DNA of 64,000 nt from Nocardiopsis sinuspersici. Lineage in GTDB: Bacteria; Actinomycetota; Actinomycetes; Streptosporangiales; Streptosporangiaceae. Both the position numbers and the translations under genes were made by a program. Below the pieces are notes generated by a model. The model did not search any database and had not been told where the DNA came from. It saw only the letters and a list, made by a program, of their open reading frames with translations. The stretch covers positions 62,001 through 126,000 of the forward strand of contig VWVT01000011.1 in assembly GCA_008638415.1 (NCBI GenBank). Reading direction: 5' to 3'. This document shows, piece by piece, positions 9,141 through 17,497 of this stretch; the stretch's first letter is position 1; the number at the start of each line of letters is the position of its first letter.

Positions 9141-10586
9141 GTGACTGAGACTTCGATTCGTACCCGCTTCGCCCCGTCCCCCACGGGCATGTTCCACGTC
9201 GGTGGCGCGCGCTCCGCCCTCTTCAACTGGGCGCTGGCACAGCAGCGGCCCGAGGGCCGCATGGTGCTGCGCGTCGAGGACACCGACGCCGCCCGCAACC
9301 GTCCCGAGTGGACCGAGGGGATCGTCCGCGCGCTGGCCTGGCTCGGCATCGGCGAGGACGACCCGCACTTCGAGGGGCCCTACTTCCAGTCGGACTACGC
9401 CGACAAGCACCGGGAGACCGCGCAGGAGCTGCACAAGAGCGGCCGTGCCTACTACTGCGACTGCACCCGCGAGCAGGTGCAGGAGCGGCGCGACAACCCC
9501 AACCTGGGCTACGACGGCTTCTGCCGCGACCGCAACCTGGCGCCCGGCCCGGGCCGGGCGCTGCGCTTCCGGGTGCCCGAGGGCGGCCCCACGGTCGTGG
9601 ACGACCGGATCCGCGGCCGGGTGGAGTTCGAGCACTCCGCCATCGAGGACTTCGTGATCGCCCGGGCCGACGGCTCGCCGCTGTTCGTCCTGGCCAATGT
9701 CGTCGACGACGTCGAGATGCGCATCACCCACGTCATCCGCGGCGAGGAGCACCTGTCCAACACCCCCAAGCAGCAGTTGCTGTGGGAGGCGCTGGACCTG
9801 GCCCCGCCGGTGTGGGCGCACCTTCCGGTCATCGTCAACGAGCAGCGCAAGAAGCTGTCCAAGCGCCGCGACAAGGTCGCCCTGGAGTCCTACCAGGAGG
9901 AGGGCTACCTGCCCGAGGCGATGGTCAACTACCTCATGCTGCTGGGCTGGGCGCCGGGCGACGACCGCGAGATCATGCCGTGGTCGCAGATGCAGCCGCT
10001 CTTCCGTGTCGAGGACGTCAACAGCTCCAGCGCCTTCTTCGACGAGAAGAAGCTGCGCGCCTTCAACGGTGAGTACATCCGCGCGCTCACCGTCGAGGAG
10101 TTCGTCGAGCGCTGCCGGCCGTGGCTGGCCGGCGACTCCGTCCCGTGGGACCCGGCCGACTACGACCCCGAGGTCTTCGCCGCCGTGGCCCCGCTCGCGC
10201 AGAGCCGTGTGGCGGTGCTCAGCGAGATCGTGCCGAACGTGGACTTCCTGTTCCTGAAGGAGCCCGTCGAGGACGAGAAGAGCTGGTCCAAGGCGATGAA
10301 GCCGGGCGTGGGCAGGGAGATGCTGCAGGCCGCCCTGGCCCGCTTCGCCGATCCCGGGCTGCCCTGGAACGCCGAAGCGCTCAAGGCCGCCACCGAGGAG
10401 GTCGGCGCGTCGCTGGGGCTGAAGCTGGGCAAGGCGCAGGCCCCCGTGCGCGTGGCGGTCACCGGCCGCACGGTCGGGCTGCCGCTGTTCGAGTCGCTGG
10501 AGCTGCTCGGACGCGAGCGCGTCCAGGCGCGGCTGGCGGCGGCCCTGGAGAAGCTGGGTACCGGGGAGGACGCGGCCGGGGCCTGA
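9141..10586 (+). CDS. gltX: Glutamyl-tRNA synthetase
   Basis: Class Ib aminoacyl-tRNA synthetase (481 residues) that charges tRNA-Glu and, in most actinobacteria, misacylates tRNA-Gln for later amidation. Motifs: [20 protein letters not shown] (HIGH-like) near the N terminus, a CDC...GFC cysteine cluster typical of the zinc-binding insertion at about residues 105-130, and [13 protein letters not shown] (KMSKS-like) near residue 238. The GTG is chosen because it sits just after a TACCCT -10 and begins the conserved N terminus ([13 protein letters not shown]). tRNA-Gln and two tRNA-Glu genes, its substrates, follow directly, separated by a terminator. Confidence 0.97.
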   Translation: MTETSIRTRFAPSPTGMFHVGGARSALFNWALAQQRPEGRMVLRVEDTDAARNRPEWTEGIVRALAWLGIGEDDPHFEGPYFQSDYADKHRETAQELHKSGRAYYCDCTREQVQERRDNPNLGYDGFCRDRNLAPGPGRALRFRVPEGGPTVVDDRIRGRVEFEHSAIEDFVIARADGSPLFVLANVVDDVEMRITHVIRGEEHLSNTPKQQLLWEALDLAPPVWAHLPVIVNEQRKKLSKRRDKVALESYQEEGYLPEAMVNYLMLLGWAPGDDREIMPWSQMQPLFRVEDVNSSSAFFDEKKLRAFNGEYIRALTVEEFVERCRPWLAGDSVPWDPADYDPEVFAAVAPLAQSRVAVLSEIVPNVDFLFLKEPVEDEKSWSKAMKPGVGREMLQAALARFADPGLPWNAEALKAATEEVGASLGLKLGKAQAPVRVAVTGRTVGLPLFESLELLGRERVQARLAAALEKLGTGEDAAGA

Positions 10587-10603
10587 GCCCGGGAGCCCGC
10601 GCC

Positions 10604-10640
10604 GGGGTGGCCGGAACCACAGGCCGGCCACCCCGATTTC
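10604..10640 (+). terminator. Terminator of gltX
   Basis: Perfect 11-bp stem (10604-10614 with 10624-10634) with a nine-base loop and a GATTTC tail, 17 bases after the gltX stop. A TAGAGT at 10667-10672 beyond it may be the -10 of the tRNA-Gln promoter. Confidence 0.75.
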
Positions 10641-10730
10641 GATTCGCGACCACTCGGAATCTCCGCTAGAGTTATCCACGTCGCCGAGGGGGACAGGGAA
10701 GCGAAGAGCTACCAGGTCCTCCCAGAGCAT

Positions 10731-10802
10731 TGGGCTATGGTGTAATCGGCAGCACGACTGATTCTGGTTCAGTTAGTCTAGGTTCGAGTCCTGGTAGCCC
10801 AG
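10731..10802 (+). tRNA. tRNA-Gln (anticodon CTG)
   Basis: The acceptor stem TGGGCTA (10731-10737) pairs with TAGCCCA (10795-10801), with G as discriminator base. The anticodon arm ACTGA-TTCTGGT-TCAGT gives anticodon CTG. The T arm carries GGTTCGAGTCC. CCA is not encoded. It lies alone upstream of the two tRNA-Glu genes and is probably fired from the TAGAGT promoter after gltX. Confidence 0.96.
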
Positions 10803-10853
10803 CGCATGTCCTCGGGAAGCTGTGGACATCACGGGCCGCGGGCCCGAAAATGC

Positions 10854-10926
10854 GCCCCCGTCGTCTAGTGGCCTAGGACGCCGCCCTCTCAAGGCGGTAA
10901 CGGCGGTTCGAATCCGCTCGGGGGTA
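10854..10926 (+). tRNA. tRNA-Glu (anticodon CTC), copy 1
   Basis: The acceptor GCCCCCG (10854-10860) pairs with CGGGGGT (10919-10925). The anticodon arm CCGCC-CTCTCAA-GGCGG gives CTC, and the T arm has GGTTCGAATCC. CCA is not encoded. It is identical over its 73 bases to the second copy 190 bases downstream and has its own hairpin terminator. Confidence 0.97.
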
Positions 10927-10938
10927 CGCGCAGGGAGG

Positions 10939-10966
10939 AGCTCCCACTCATGTGGGGGCTTTCTTT
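10939..10966 (+). terminator. Terminator after tRNA-Glu copy 1
   Basis: Stem 10939-10947 with 10952-10960 (nine pairs, one T-G wobble), four-base loop TCAT, then TTCTTT. It lies 12 bases after the tRNA and is a good intrinsic terminator. Confidence 0.85.
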
Positions 10967-11043
10967 CTGGCTGGTGCGTGCCACCGGTGTCCGGTTCGAG
11001 CGGGTATGCGACCGCACTTCGCTCAGACCGGTCCAGCAGTCCG

Positions 11044-11116
11044 GCCCCCGTCGTCTAGTGGCCTAGGACGCCGCCCTCTCAAGGCGGTAACGGCGGTTCG
11101 AATCCGCTCGGGGGTA
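11044..11116 (+). tRNA. tRNA-Glu (anticodon CTC), copy 2
   Basis: Same 73-base sequence as copy 1, with acceptor 11044-11050 pairing with 11109-11115 and anticodon CTC. The flanks differ from copy 1 apart from a few bases, so the duplication is probably old or maintained by gene conversion. It is followed by its own terminator. Confidence 0.97.
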
Positions 11117-11125
11117 CCACGGCGA

Positions 11126-11153
11126 GGCTCCATCCTTCGGGATGGGGCCTTTT
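11126..11153 (+). terminator. Terminator after tRNA-Glu copy 2
   Basis: Ten-base-pair stem 11126-11135 with 11140-11149 around a stable TTCG tetraloop, followed by TTTT. Strong intrinsic terminator. Confidence 0.88.
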
Positions 11154-11395
11154 CGCTTTTCCCGCGCTTCCCGCCCTCCGCGCCGCGCGCCCCGCGCGAC
11201 CTGTGCGTTTCGCGGGCCCCGGACGCCCCGTCCGCTCACGGAGGGCGGCCCCTTGGTGGTCCGGTCGCCCTTCTGGGATGCTGATGCGGACGATGCCTCG
11301 AGCCTTCCGTCCCGTCAGCACGTCTGGAGAGTGGGTGCAGCTGTGCCGGATGCCGGCTTTTGGCCCCGTGCCCGTCTCCCGTGGGGAGCGTGCGG

Positions 11396-11659
11396 GTGAC
11401 GGGCAGGGAGATCAGCCCCGCGGACCATCCCGACAAGGGGATGCGGGAGCTGCTCAAGGAGCTGACGAAGTCGGGATGGGAGCTCCGCAAGGAGGGGCAC
11501 TGGGGGCGGTTGTACTGCGACTGCGGATGCTCCGTGCTCCAGGTGGCCGGGACGCCCAGGAACGTCGTCAGGGAGGTCCGCCGTATCCGGCGGCAGACGA
11601 GGCGCTGTCCGCTGCCCGAGGACGACCCGCGCCGGGGGCCCCGCGACGCGCGCGGCTAG
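11396..11659 (+). CDS. HicA-like small protein (possible mRNA interferase)
   Basis: An 87-residue basic protein whose core, MRELLKELTKSGWELRKEGHWGRLYCDCGC, has the HicA layout: helix, then a strand with the glycine-His pair that is catalytic in HicA ribonucleases, then strands and a final helix (RNVVREVRRIRRQTRR). Unlike standard HicA it has a CDCGC cysteine cluster. GTG at 11396 has GGGGAG eight bases upstream; the ORF can extend to 11360. It lies 177 bases before a helix-turn-helix gene in the same orientation, an arrangement like a toxin gene with its regulator. Function is inferred from fold resemblance only. Confidence 0.68.
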   Translation: MTGREISPADHPDKGMRELLKELTKSGWELRKEGHWGRLYCDCGCSVLQVAGTPRNVVREVRRIRRQTRRCPLPEDDPRRGPRDARG

Positions 11660-11836
11660 GTGCCGGCCGCGGGTGCGTGAGGCCGGGTTCGGAGCCGGGG
11701 GCGGGGACCGGTGGACCGTAAGGGTAGGCTCGACCGTGTTGACGTATGTCAACAGCGGATGTGATGCTGGATGTTCAGCGGACAAGGGGTTCGCGCGGGG
11801 CCGTGTACGTCGGCGCCGCGGAAGGAGGACCGCGCT

Positions 11837-12763
11837 GTGTACGAGTACGAGTACGAGTTCGTGTTCGTCCTGGACGGGATCTCCCTGGACGACCACGACG
11901 CTGTCCGCTCGCTCAGCGAGAACCTGGGAGCGCTCGTCTCGACCTTCCACGGTGTTCCCCGGATGTCCGTCTCCGGTGAGGGGAAGAGCGCCGTCGCCGC
12001 CGCGTTCGCGGTGGTGAAGCGCGCCTACGAGCTGGTCCCGTCCATGAGGATCGTCCGGCTCGACCGGGACATGGTCGGAGTCTCCGACATCGCCGAGCTC
12101 ACCGGGCGGACACGGCAGAACGTCACCCAGTGGGTCCACGGTCAACGGCATGACGGCGTGCCCTTCCCGCGTCCCGAGACGGTGGTGGGGCGCTCACTCG
12201 CCTGGTTGTGGCCCGAGGTCAACGAGTGGCTGCGCGGGCTCGACCTCGACGACGGCCTGAACTGGCCCACCCGCGACGAGATGACCGAGATCGACTGGGG
12301 CCTGAGGAACTTCAGGGCGATCCGGTTGAACCTGGTGCTCCACTCCGACGGCGCGGACGTGCGGCGTATAGCGAGGCACCTGGCGGAGCACGCCCGCACG
12401 AACCCGGAGTTCATCCGCTACCTCCTCGTGAACCCGCAGGTGTGCGACGCGGGCGGGAAGTACACGGTCTTTGTGTGCTCGCCGAGGAACGAGGCCGTCG
12501 AGGTGTTCCGCCGGCTGGACTCCTTCCCGCACCCGGTCGTGCTCGCCACGGTGAGCGGCAAGCGGATCCACGCCTTCGTCATGGAGGGCGACGAGGACGA
12601 GGGCGGGGAGACCACCGAGCTCGTGCCCGGGATGACCGTGCGCGACTGGCTGGGGATGATCGCCCTGTCGCCCGGGCGCGGGTTCACCGTCGCGCGGCGG
12701 GGCGGGACGGCGGGGGCCGCGACGATCGCGGCGAGGTCGCCGATGGACCTGGTCGGCGCCTGA
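11837..12763 (+). CDS. Helix-turn-helix protein paired with the HicA-like gene
   Basis: 308 residues. The N-terminal part (about 1-65, YEYEYEFVFVLDGISLDDHDAV...) reads like a ferredoxin-like sensor or HicB-like strand-helix region. Next comes an excisionase/MerR-like helix-turn-helix, VGVSDIAELTGRTRQNVTQWV (about 78-98), followed by PFPRPETVVGRSLAWLWPEVNEWLR as its wing. The C-terminal half (from about 150) has alternating strands and helices with no family I recognise. GTG start with AAGGAGGAC nine bases upstream. The likely role is DNA-binding autoregulator or antitoxin for the upstream gene. The extra 150-residue C-terminal domain is unusual for an antitoxin. Confidence 0.7.
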   Translation: MYEYEYEFVFVLDGISLDDHDAVRSLSENLGALVSTFHGVPRMSVSGEGKSAVAAAFAVVKRAYELVPSMRIVRLDRDMVGVSDIAELTGRTRQNVTQWVHGQRHDGVPFPRPETVVGRSLAWLWPEVNEWLRGLDLDDGLNWPTRDEMTEIDWGLRNFRAIRLNLVLHSDGADVRRIARHLAEHARTNPEFIRYLLVNPQVCDAGGKYTVFVCSPRNEAVEVFRRLDSFPHPVVLATVSGKRIHAFVMEGDEDEGGETTELVPGMTVRDWLGMIALSPGRGFTVARRGGTAGAATIAARSPMDLVGA

Positions 12764-12792
12764 CCGCCGGCCCGGGGCCCACGGGCGCCTCC

Positions 12793-13527
12793 TCAGCGGG
12801 CGCCCTCGTAGGTGTGCAGGGACTCGCTGATCTTCTCCGCCGCCGACAGCACCGCCTGTGAGTGGATGCGCCCGGGGGAGCGGGTCAGCCGCTCGATGGG
12901 CCCGGACACCGACACGGCGGCGATCACGCGCCCGCCGGGGCCGGACACCGGCGCCGACACCGACGCCACGCCCTGCTCGCGCTCGGCCACGCTCTGGGCC
13001 CACCGGCGGCGGCGCACCTGGGCCAGGCTGGCCGCGGTGAAGCGGGCCCCCACCAGGGAGCGGCGGATCCGGTCGGAGTCCTCCCAGGCGAGCAGAACCT
13101 GGGCGGCCGAACCGGCGTTCATGGGCAGCTCGCTGCCGACCGGCACCGTGTCGCGCAGGCCGCTGCTGCGCTCGGAGGCGGCCACGCACACCCTCAGGTC
13201 GCCCTGGCGGCGGTAGAGCTGCGCGCTCTCCCCGGTCAGGTCCCGCAGCTGCACCAGGACGGGAGCGGCCACGGCCAGCAGCCGGTCCTCGCCTGTGGCG
13301 ATGGAGAGCTCGCCCAGGCGCGGGCCCAGGACGAAGCGGCCCTGACTGTCGCGGGTGACCATGCGGTGCCGTTCGAGTGCCACGGCCAGGCGGTGGGCCG
13401 TGGGCCGGGCCAGACCGGTGATCTGTACCAACCGGGCCAGGGACGCGGGTCCCGACTCCAGGGCGTCGAGAACGGACATTGTCTTGTCCAGAACACCAAC
13501 GCCGCTGGATGAGCTAGAGTTGTCCAT
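12793..13527 (-). CDS. ndgR: IclR-family regulator NdgR
   Basis: 244-residue repressor with an N-terminal winged helix ([24 protein letters not shown], about residues 31-54) and the C-terminal IclR effector domain ([22 protein letters not shown] region, ending [12 protein letters not shown]). It is divergent from leuCD, the position of NdgR (Streptomyces) and LtbR (Corynebacterium), which regulate leucine and other amino acid genes by binding the shared intergenic region. ATG at 13527 is chosen because [23 protein letters not shown] matches the usual short N terminus; the frame is open 37 codons further without coding character. Confidence 0.93.
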   Translation of the reverse strand: MDNSSSSSGVGVLDKTMSVLDALESGPASLARLVQITGLARPTAHRLAVALERHRMVTRDSQGRFVLGPRLGELSIATGEDRLLAVAAPVLVQLRDLTGESAQLYRRQGDLRVCVAASERSSGLRDTVPVGSELPMNAGSAAQVLLAWEDSDRIRRSLVGARFTAASLAQVRRRRWAQSVAEREQGVASVSAPVSGPGGRVIAAVSVSGPIERLTRSPGRIHSQAVLSAAEKISESLHTYEGAR

Positions 13528-13631
13528 GGCTTGATATTGCCGTCTCGAAATATGGAATGCAAGTCGAGCCGCAGTCCGCGCGGGGCACCACACGAGACGC
13601 GCCCGAGATGACACGAGAGAGGCGACCGCCC
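13528..13631. promoter_or_regulatory. Divergent ndgR/leuC promoter and probable NdgR operator
   Basis: A 104-base spacer between divergent starts. Its ndgR half (about 13530-13560) is unusually AT-rich, with TTGATATTGC and GAAATATGGAATG, and is where promoter elements and the NdgR site are expected from the Streptomyces and Corynebacterium counterparts. I cannot define the operator borders by eye. Confidence 0.5.
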
Positions 13632-15038
13632 ATGGCACGCACGATGGCCGAGAAGGTCTGGGAGGAGCACGTCGTCCGACGTGCCGACGGCGAGCCGGAC
13701 CTGCTCTACATCGACCTTCACCTCGTCCACGAGGTGACCAGCCCCCAGGCCTTCGAGGGGCTGCGCCTGGCAGGCAGGTCCGTGCGCCGGCCGGACCTCA
13801 CCATCGCCACCGAGGACCACAACGTCCCCACCCAGGACCTGCTCGCCCCCATCGCCGACCCCGTCTCCCGCAAACAGGTCGAGACGCTGCGCAAGAACTG
13901 CTCCGACTTCGGTGTGCGCCTGCACCCGATGGGCGACATCGACCAGGGCGTCGTGCACGTGGTCGGCCCCCAGCTGGGCCTGACCCAGCCCGGTATGACC
14001 GTCGTCTGCGGTGACAGCCACACCAGCACCCACGGGGCGTTCGGCGCCCTGGCCTTCGGTATCGGCACCAGCCAGGTCGAGCACGTCCTGGCCACCCAGA
14101 CCCTGACGATGGCCCCCTTCAAGACCATGTCCGTCACCGTCGACGGGACGCTCAGGCCGGGTGTGTCGGCCAAGGACATCATCCTCGCGGTCATCGCCAA
14201 GATCGGCACCGGCGGCGGCCAGGGCTACGTCATCGAGTACCGGGGCGAGGTCATCGAGGCCCTGTCCATGGAAGCCCGTATGACGGTGTGCAACATGTCC
14301 ATCGAGGCGGGTGCCCGGGCCGGCATGATCGCGCCGGACCAGACCACGTTCGACTACATCGAGGGCCGTCCCCACGCGCCCAAGGGCGCGGACTTCGACG
14401 CCGCCGTCGAGCACTGGAAGAGCCTGCGCACCGACGAGGGCGCGGTCTTCGACGCCGAGGTCGTCCTGGACGCCGACGAGCTCAGCCCGTTCGTCACCTG
14501 GGGCACCAACCCCGGCCAGGGCGTGCCGCTGGACGGCTCCGTGCCCGACCCCGCCTCCTACGAGGACCCCTCCGCCCGCGCCGCCGCCGAGAAGGCCCTG
14601 GCCTACATGGACCTCAAGGCGGGGACGCCGATGCGCGAGGTGAGGGTGGACACCGTCTTCCTCGGCTCGTGCACCAACGGACGCATCGAGGACCTGCGGA
14701 CCGCCGCGGAGATCATCCGCGGCCGCAGGGTCGCCGAGGGCGTGCGCATGCTCGTCGTCCCGGGCTCCATGCGGGTCAAGGAGCAGGCCAACGAGGAGGG
14801 CCTGGGCAGGGTCTTCGAGGAGGCCGGGGCGGAGTGGCGCGAGGCGGGCTGCTCGATGTGCCTGGGCATGAACCCCGACCAGCTCAAGCCCGGCGAGCGC
14901 AGCGCCTCCACCTCCAACCGCAACTTCGAGGGCCGCCAGGGCCGCGGCGGCCGCACCCACCTGGTGTCGCCGCAGGTCGCCGCCGCCACCGCCGTGCGCG
15001 GAACGCTGTCCTCGCCCGCCGACCTGGTCGCCCAGTAG
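13632..15038 (+). CDS. leuC: 3-isopropylmalate dehydratase large subunit
   Basis: Aconitase-family 4Fe-4S enzyme that, with LeuD, isomerises 2-isopropylmalate to 3-isopropylmalate in leucine synthesis. 468 residues. Cluster-ligand cysteines are visible in FLGSCTNGR and [10 protein letters not shown]; the active-site region [20 protein letters not shown] is intact. The start is the ATG at 13632, because [15 protein letters not shown] is the conserved N terminus, with GAGAGG about eight bases upstream; an ATG at 13608 is possible. leuD begins 23 bases after the stop, so the two form an operon under the NdgR-controlled promoter. Confidence 0.97.
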   Translation: MARTMAEKVWEEHVVRRADGEPDLLYIDLHLVHEVTSPQAFEGLRLAGRSVRRPDLTIATEDHNVPTQDLLAPIADPVSRKQVETLRKNCSDFGVRLHPMGDIDQGVVHVVGPQLGLTQPGMTVVCGDSHTSTHGAFGALAFGIGTSQVEHVLATQTLTMAPFKTMSVTVDGTLRPGVSAKDIILAVIAKIGTGGGQGYVIEYRGEVIEALSMEARMTVCNMSIEAGARAGMIAPDQTTFDYIEGRPHAPKGADFDAAVEHWKSLRTDEGAVFDAEVVLDADELSPFVTWGTNPGQGVPLDGSVPDPASYEDPSARAAAEKALAYMDLKAGTPMREVRVDTVFLGSCTNGRIEDLRTAAEIIRGRRVAEGVRMLVVPGSMRVKEQANEEGLGRVFEEAGAEWREAGCSMCLGMNPDQLKPGERSASTSNRNFEGRQGRGGRTHLVSPQVAAATAVRGTLSSPADLVAQ

Positions 15039-15061
15039 CGCGCACCCGTAAGGAGACTCCC

Positions 15062-15658
15062 ATGGAGAAATTCGACGTCCACACCGGTCGGGCCGTGCCG
15101 CTGCGCGCCAGCAACGTCGACACCGACCAGATCATCCCGGCCGTCTACCTCAAGCGGGTCAGCCGGACCGGCTTCGAGGACGGCCTGTTCGCCGAGTGGC
15201 GCAAGTCCGACCCGGACTTCGTCCTCAACCGCCCCGAGTACCAGGACGCGTCCGTGCTGGTGGCCGGGCCGGACTTCGGCACGGGCTCCTCGCGCGAGCA
15301 CGCCGTGTGGGCGCTGCAGGACCACGGCTTCAGGGTCGTGCTGTCCTCGCGCTTCGCCGACATCTTCCGCGGCAACGCGCTCAAGGGCGGCCTGCTGGCG
15401 GTCCTGCTGCCGCAGGAGGTCATCGACCGGCTGTGGGAGGCCGTGGAGGCCGACCCCGCCACCGAGGTCACCGTGGACCTGGTCGAGCGCGAGGTGCGCT
15501 CTCCCGCGGCGAACGTGCGGGAGCCCTTCGAGCTGGACGACTACACCCGGTGGCGGCTCCTGGAGGGTCTGGACGACATCGCGCTGACCCTGCGCCACAC
15601 GGACGCCATCGGAGCCTTCGAGAGCACCCGCAAGTCCTGGCTGCCCGTGACCCTGTAG
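15062..15658 (+). CDS. leuD: 3-isopropylmalate dehydratase small subunit
   Basis: The 198-residue swivel domain of the LeuCD heterodimer. [14 protein letters not shown] at the N terminus and [17 protein letters not shown] in the middle are the substrate-recognition signatures, and [17 protein letters not shown] follows. AAGGAG lies six bases before the ATG. It is the second gene of the leuCD operon and is followed by a large terminator hairpin. Confidence 0.97.
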   Translation: MEKFDVHTGRAVPLRASNVDTDQIIPAVYLKRVSRTGFEDGLFAEWRKSDPDFVLNRPEYQDASVLVAGPDFGTGSSREHAVWALQDHGFRVVLSSRFADIFRGNALKGGLLAVLLPQEVIDRLWEAVEADPATEVTVDLVEREVRSPAANVREPFELDDYTRWRLLEGLDDIALTLRHTDAIGAFESTRKSWLPVTL

Positions 15659-15682
15659 ACACGGAAGGCGGGCACGGATCGG

Positions 15683-15742
15683 TTTCTGGGCCGGGGATTC
15701 AGTCCTGTGTGACGTAGGACACCCCCGGTCCAGAAATATTTT
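15683..15742 (+). terminator. Two-tier terminator hairpin after leuD
   Basis: A 14-bp outer stem (15683-15696 with 15723-15736, one G-T wobble) encloses a five-bp inner stem (15702-15706 with 15716-15720) and is followed by TATTTT. The outer ends TTTCTGG/CCAGAAA give A and T tracts on both sides, so it could stop transcription from either strand. Confidence 0.8.
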
Positions 15743-16020
15743 ACCTTCACTTGGAGTGAGCACCTGCTTACGGGTCTTCTGTCCTTAAGCTCGATGTGTC
15801 CAGCGCCCGGAATCCGGTTATACGTAGGCATTTGAGGTTCACAGAAGGGGTCAAAAGGGACTGGAGTGGAAGGTGCTCCCGGTCCGGACCAGAGCTCCTC
15901 CGCGACTGCTCCGCAGGTGGGGACAGGCCTCGACACGCCTTGCCCGCAGGCGTTTGTATTTGTGTAAGGGCCTCTGTTTCCCCTAATTTCGTGCGAGCAA
16001 GGGGGAACCGGAGGAACCTT
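15743..16020 (+). promoter_or_regulatory. hup promoter and leader
   Basis: This stretch holds no gene. Its left part is AT-richer than the surroundings (AATCCGGTTATACGTAGG and neighbours). A plausible sigma-70-type promoter is TTGCCC (15940-15945), 17-base spacer, TGTAAG (15963-15968), about 50 bases before the HU start. A GGAGG ribosome site follows at about 16011. Confidence 0.45.
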
Positions 16021-16302
16021 ATGAACAAGCGTGACCTGATCGACGCGATCTCCGATCGTCTCGGAGACAAGAAGACCGCGACCGAAGCGGTCAACGCTGT
16101 GCTTGAAACCATCCAGACCACCGTGGCATCGGGTGACAAGGTCGCCATCACGGGTTTTGGAGTGTTCGAGAAGTCCGAGCGTGCGGCTCGTACCGCCCGC
16201 AATCCCGCCACCGGCGCCACCATCAACGTCCCCGCGAGCTTCGTACCGAAGTTCCGCGCCGGCGCTGACTTCAAGGCCCTGGTCAACGGCGACAAGAAGT
16301 AG
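16021..16302 (+). CDS. hup: DNA-binding protein HU
   Basis: 93-residue histone-like nucleoid protein that bends DNA as a dimer. MNKRDLIDAISDRL begins the helical dimer core. ITGFGVFEKSERAARTARNPATG is the HU/IHF signature with the Pro that intercalates at DNA kinks. It lacks the long Lys/Ala/Pro tail of mycobacterial HU or Streptomyces HupS, so it is the short HupA-like form. A GGAGG precedes the ATG by about seven bases. Single-gene unit with its own promoter and terminator. Confidence 0.97.
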   Translation: MNKRDLIDAISDRLGDKKTATEAVNAVLETIQTTVASGDKVAITGFGVFEKSERAARTARNPATGATINVPASFVPKFRAGADFKALVNGDKK

Positions 16303-16329
16303 CCCGCCACCGCACAGCGACGGGTCGAG

Positions 16330-16369
16330 TCCGCCCGGGTTCCCTCAGGGGGCCCGGGCGGAACCTTTT
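16330..16369 (+). terminator. Terminator of hup
   Basis: Ten-base stem (16330-16339 with 16353-16362) with a 13-base loop, followed by ACCTTTTC, 28 bases after the HU stop. Confidence 0.8.
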
Positions 16370-16570
16370 CGGGCAGGCGCCCGAGGCGCGAGAGGGCTCT
16401 CAGATGCCCGGAGCGCACCCATGGCCCCCTCAGCCGCCCTCCGTGAGGGAGGGGCGGTTCCGGGCCGGGAGAGCGCACTCCCGTGCCGTACAGGCCGAGA
16501 CGGCCGGGGCCGCGGCCCGGATGCGGCCGCGCTGACACGGATACGGCCCCGGATACGGTCCCGAACGGGC

Positions 16571-17221
16571 TCAGGGCGTGTTCTGCGGGCACAGGCCCCC
16601 GCCCACCAGCTCCCACAGCTCCCGCGTCCGGGGGCCCACGCCCAGCGCCACCGCGGCGCGCAGGTCCTCGGGGGTGTCCACGTCGCGCCGCACCGAGGCC
16701 GCGCCCGGGACCACCAGCTCCCGGGTGCCCCCGGACAGGTGACGTGCGCGCGAGGCCCCCTCGAACGCCGGGGCGAGCGGATGCCCCGGTGCCGCGGCGA
16801 GCAGGGTCGTGCCCACCCCCGGTGCGTCCGGCAGGAAGGACCTGCCGTGCCCGGCCGCCGCCGCCAGGACCCGCTCCAGCTCCTCCGGGCGCAGCGCGGG
16901 CAGGTCCGCGGACAGGGCGCACACCCCCGAACCGGGCAGGCGCCGCCGTGCGACCGCAGCCCCGTGCGCCAACGCGGGGTTGAGCCCCGTGCCGGGCTCA
17001 CCGCCCACCACCACCGCGCCCAGCTCGGCGAGTTCGGCGCCCGCACGCGGGTCCTCGGTCACCGCGAACACCGCCGAGACCCCGGGGCAGAGCAGCGCCG
17101 CGGAGACCGTGTCACAGGCGATGGCCAGCGCCAGGTCCTCGCGGCGGTCCCCCACGGCCGGGGCCAGCCGCGACTTGGCGCGGCTGAGGTGCTTGACTGG
17201 GACGATCAGGGACCAGCGCAC
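16571..17221 (-). CDS. cofC: 2-phospho-L-lactate / phosphoenolpyruvate guanylyltransferase
   Basis: 216-residue GT-A-fold nucleotidyltransferase (CofC, FbiD in mycobacteria) of coenzyme F420 synthesis, which activates 2-phospholactate or phosphoenolpyruvate with GTP. The N terminus SLIVPVKHLSRAKSRLAP is the nucleotide-binding motif. CALSADLPALRPEELERVL holds the metal-binding Asp, and RRDVDTPEDLRAA lies near the end. The GTG at 17221 is the only start close to the conserved N terminus; its ribosome site is weak. It lies convergent with hup and divergent from the acyltransferase gene, the same slot as in Streptomyces. Confidence 0.92.
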   Translation of the reverse strand: MRWSLIVPVKHLSRAKSRLAPAVGDRREDLALAIACDTVSAALLCPGVSAVFAVTEDPRAGAELAELGAVVVGGEPGTGLNPALAHGAAVARRRLPGSGVCALSADLPALRPEELERVLAAAAGHGRSFLPDAPGVGTTLLAAAPGHPLAPAFEGASRARHLSGGTRELVVPGAASVRRDVDTPEDLRAAVALGVGPRTRELWELVGGGLCPQNTP

Positions 17222-17497
17222 CCCGAGGCGCGGCGCCCCGCCCCGTTCTCCGAAGCCGGTCACGGTTCCCCCGGGACATCGATACGGCTGTGACAGTGAC
17301 GAGGGTAGGCGGTCGGGGTTCGCGCGGCGCGGGCGCTCCGGGGCGTGCCGGGATCCCGTCCCGCCGGACGGGGAGGCGCGGCGCGGGCGCCGCCCGAACG
17401 ACGCACAGCAGGGCATACACCTGCGAACGCGCCCTAGACTGAACCGGTTGTGCTGCGAGGTCCGGACGGGCCCGGCAGTGATGGAGTGAGGAGTCCC

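Noticed and set aside
10731..11116. tRNA genes as attachment sites of an integrated element
   Set aside because: No integrase and no partial tRNA duplicate further along; both Glu copies are full genes.
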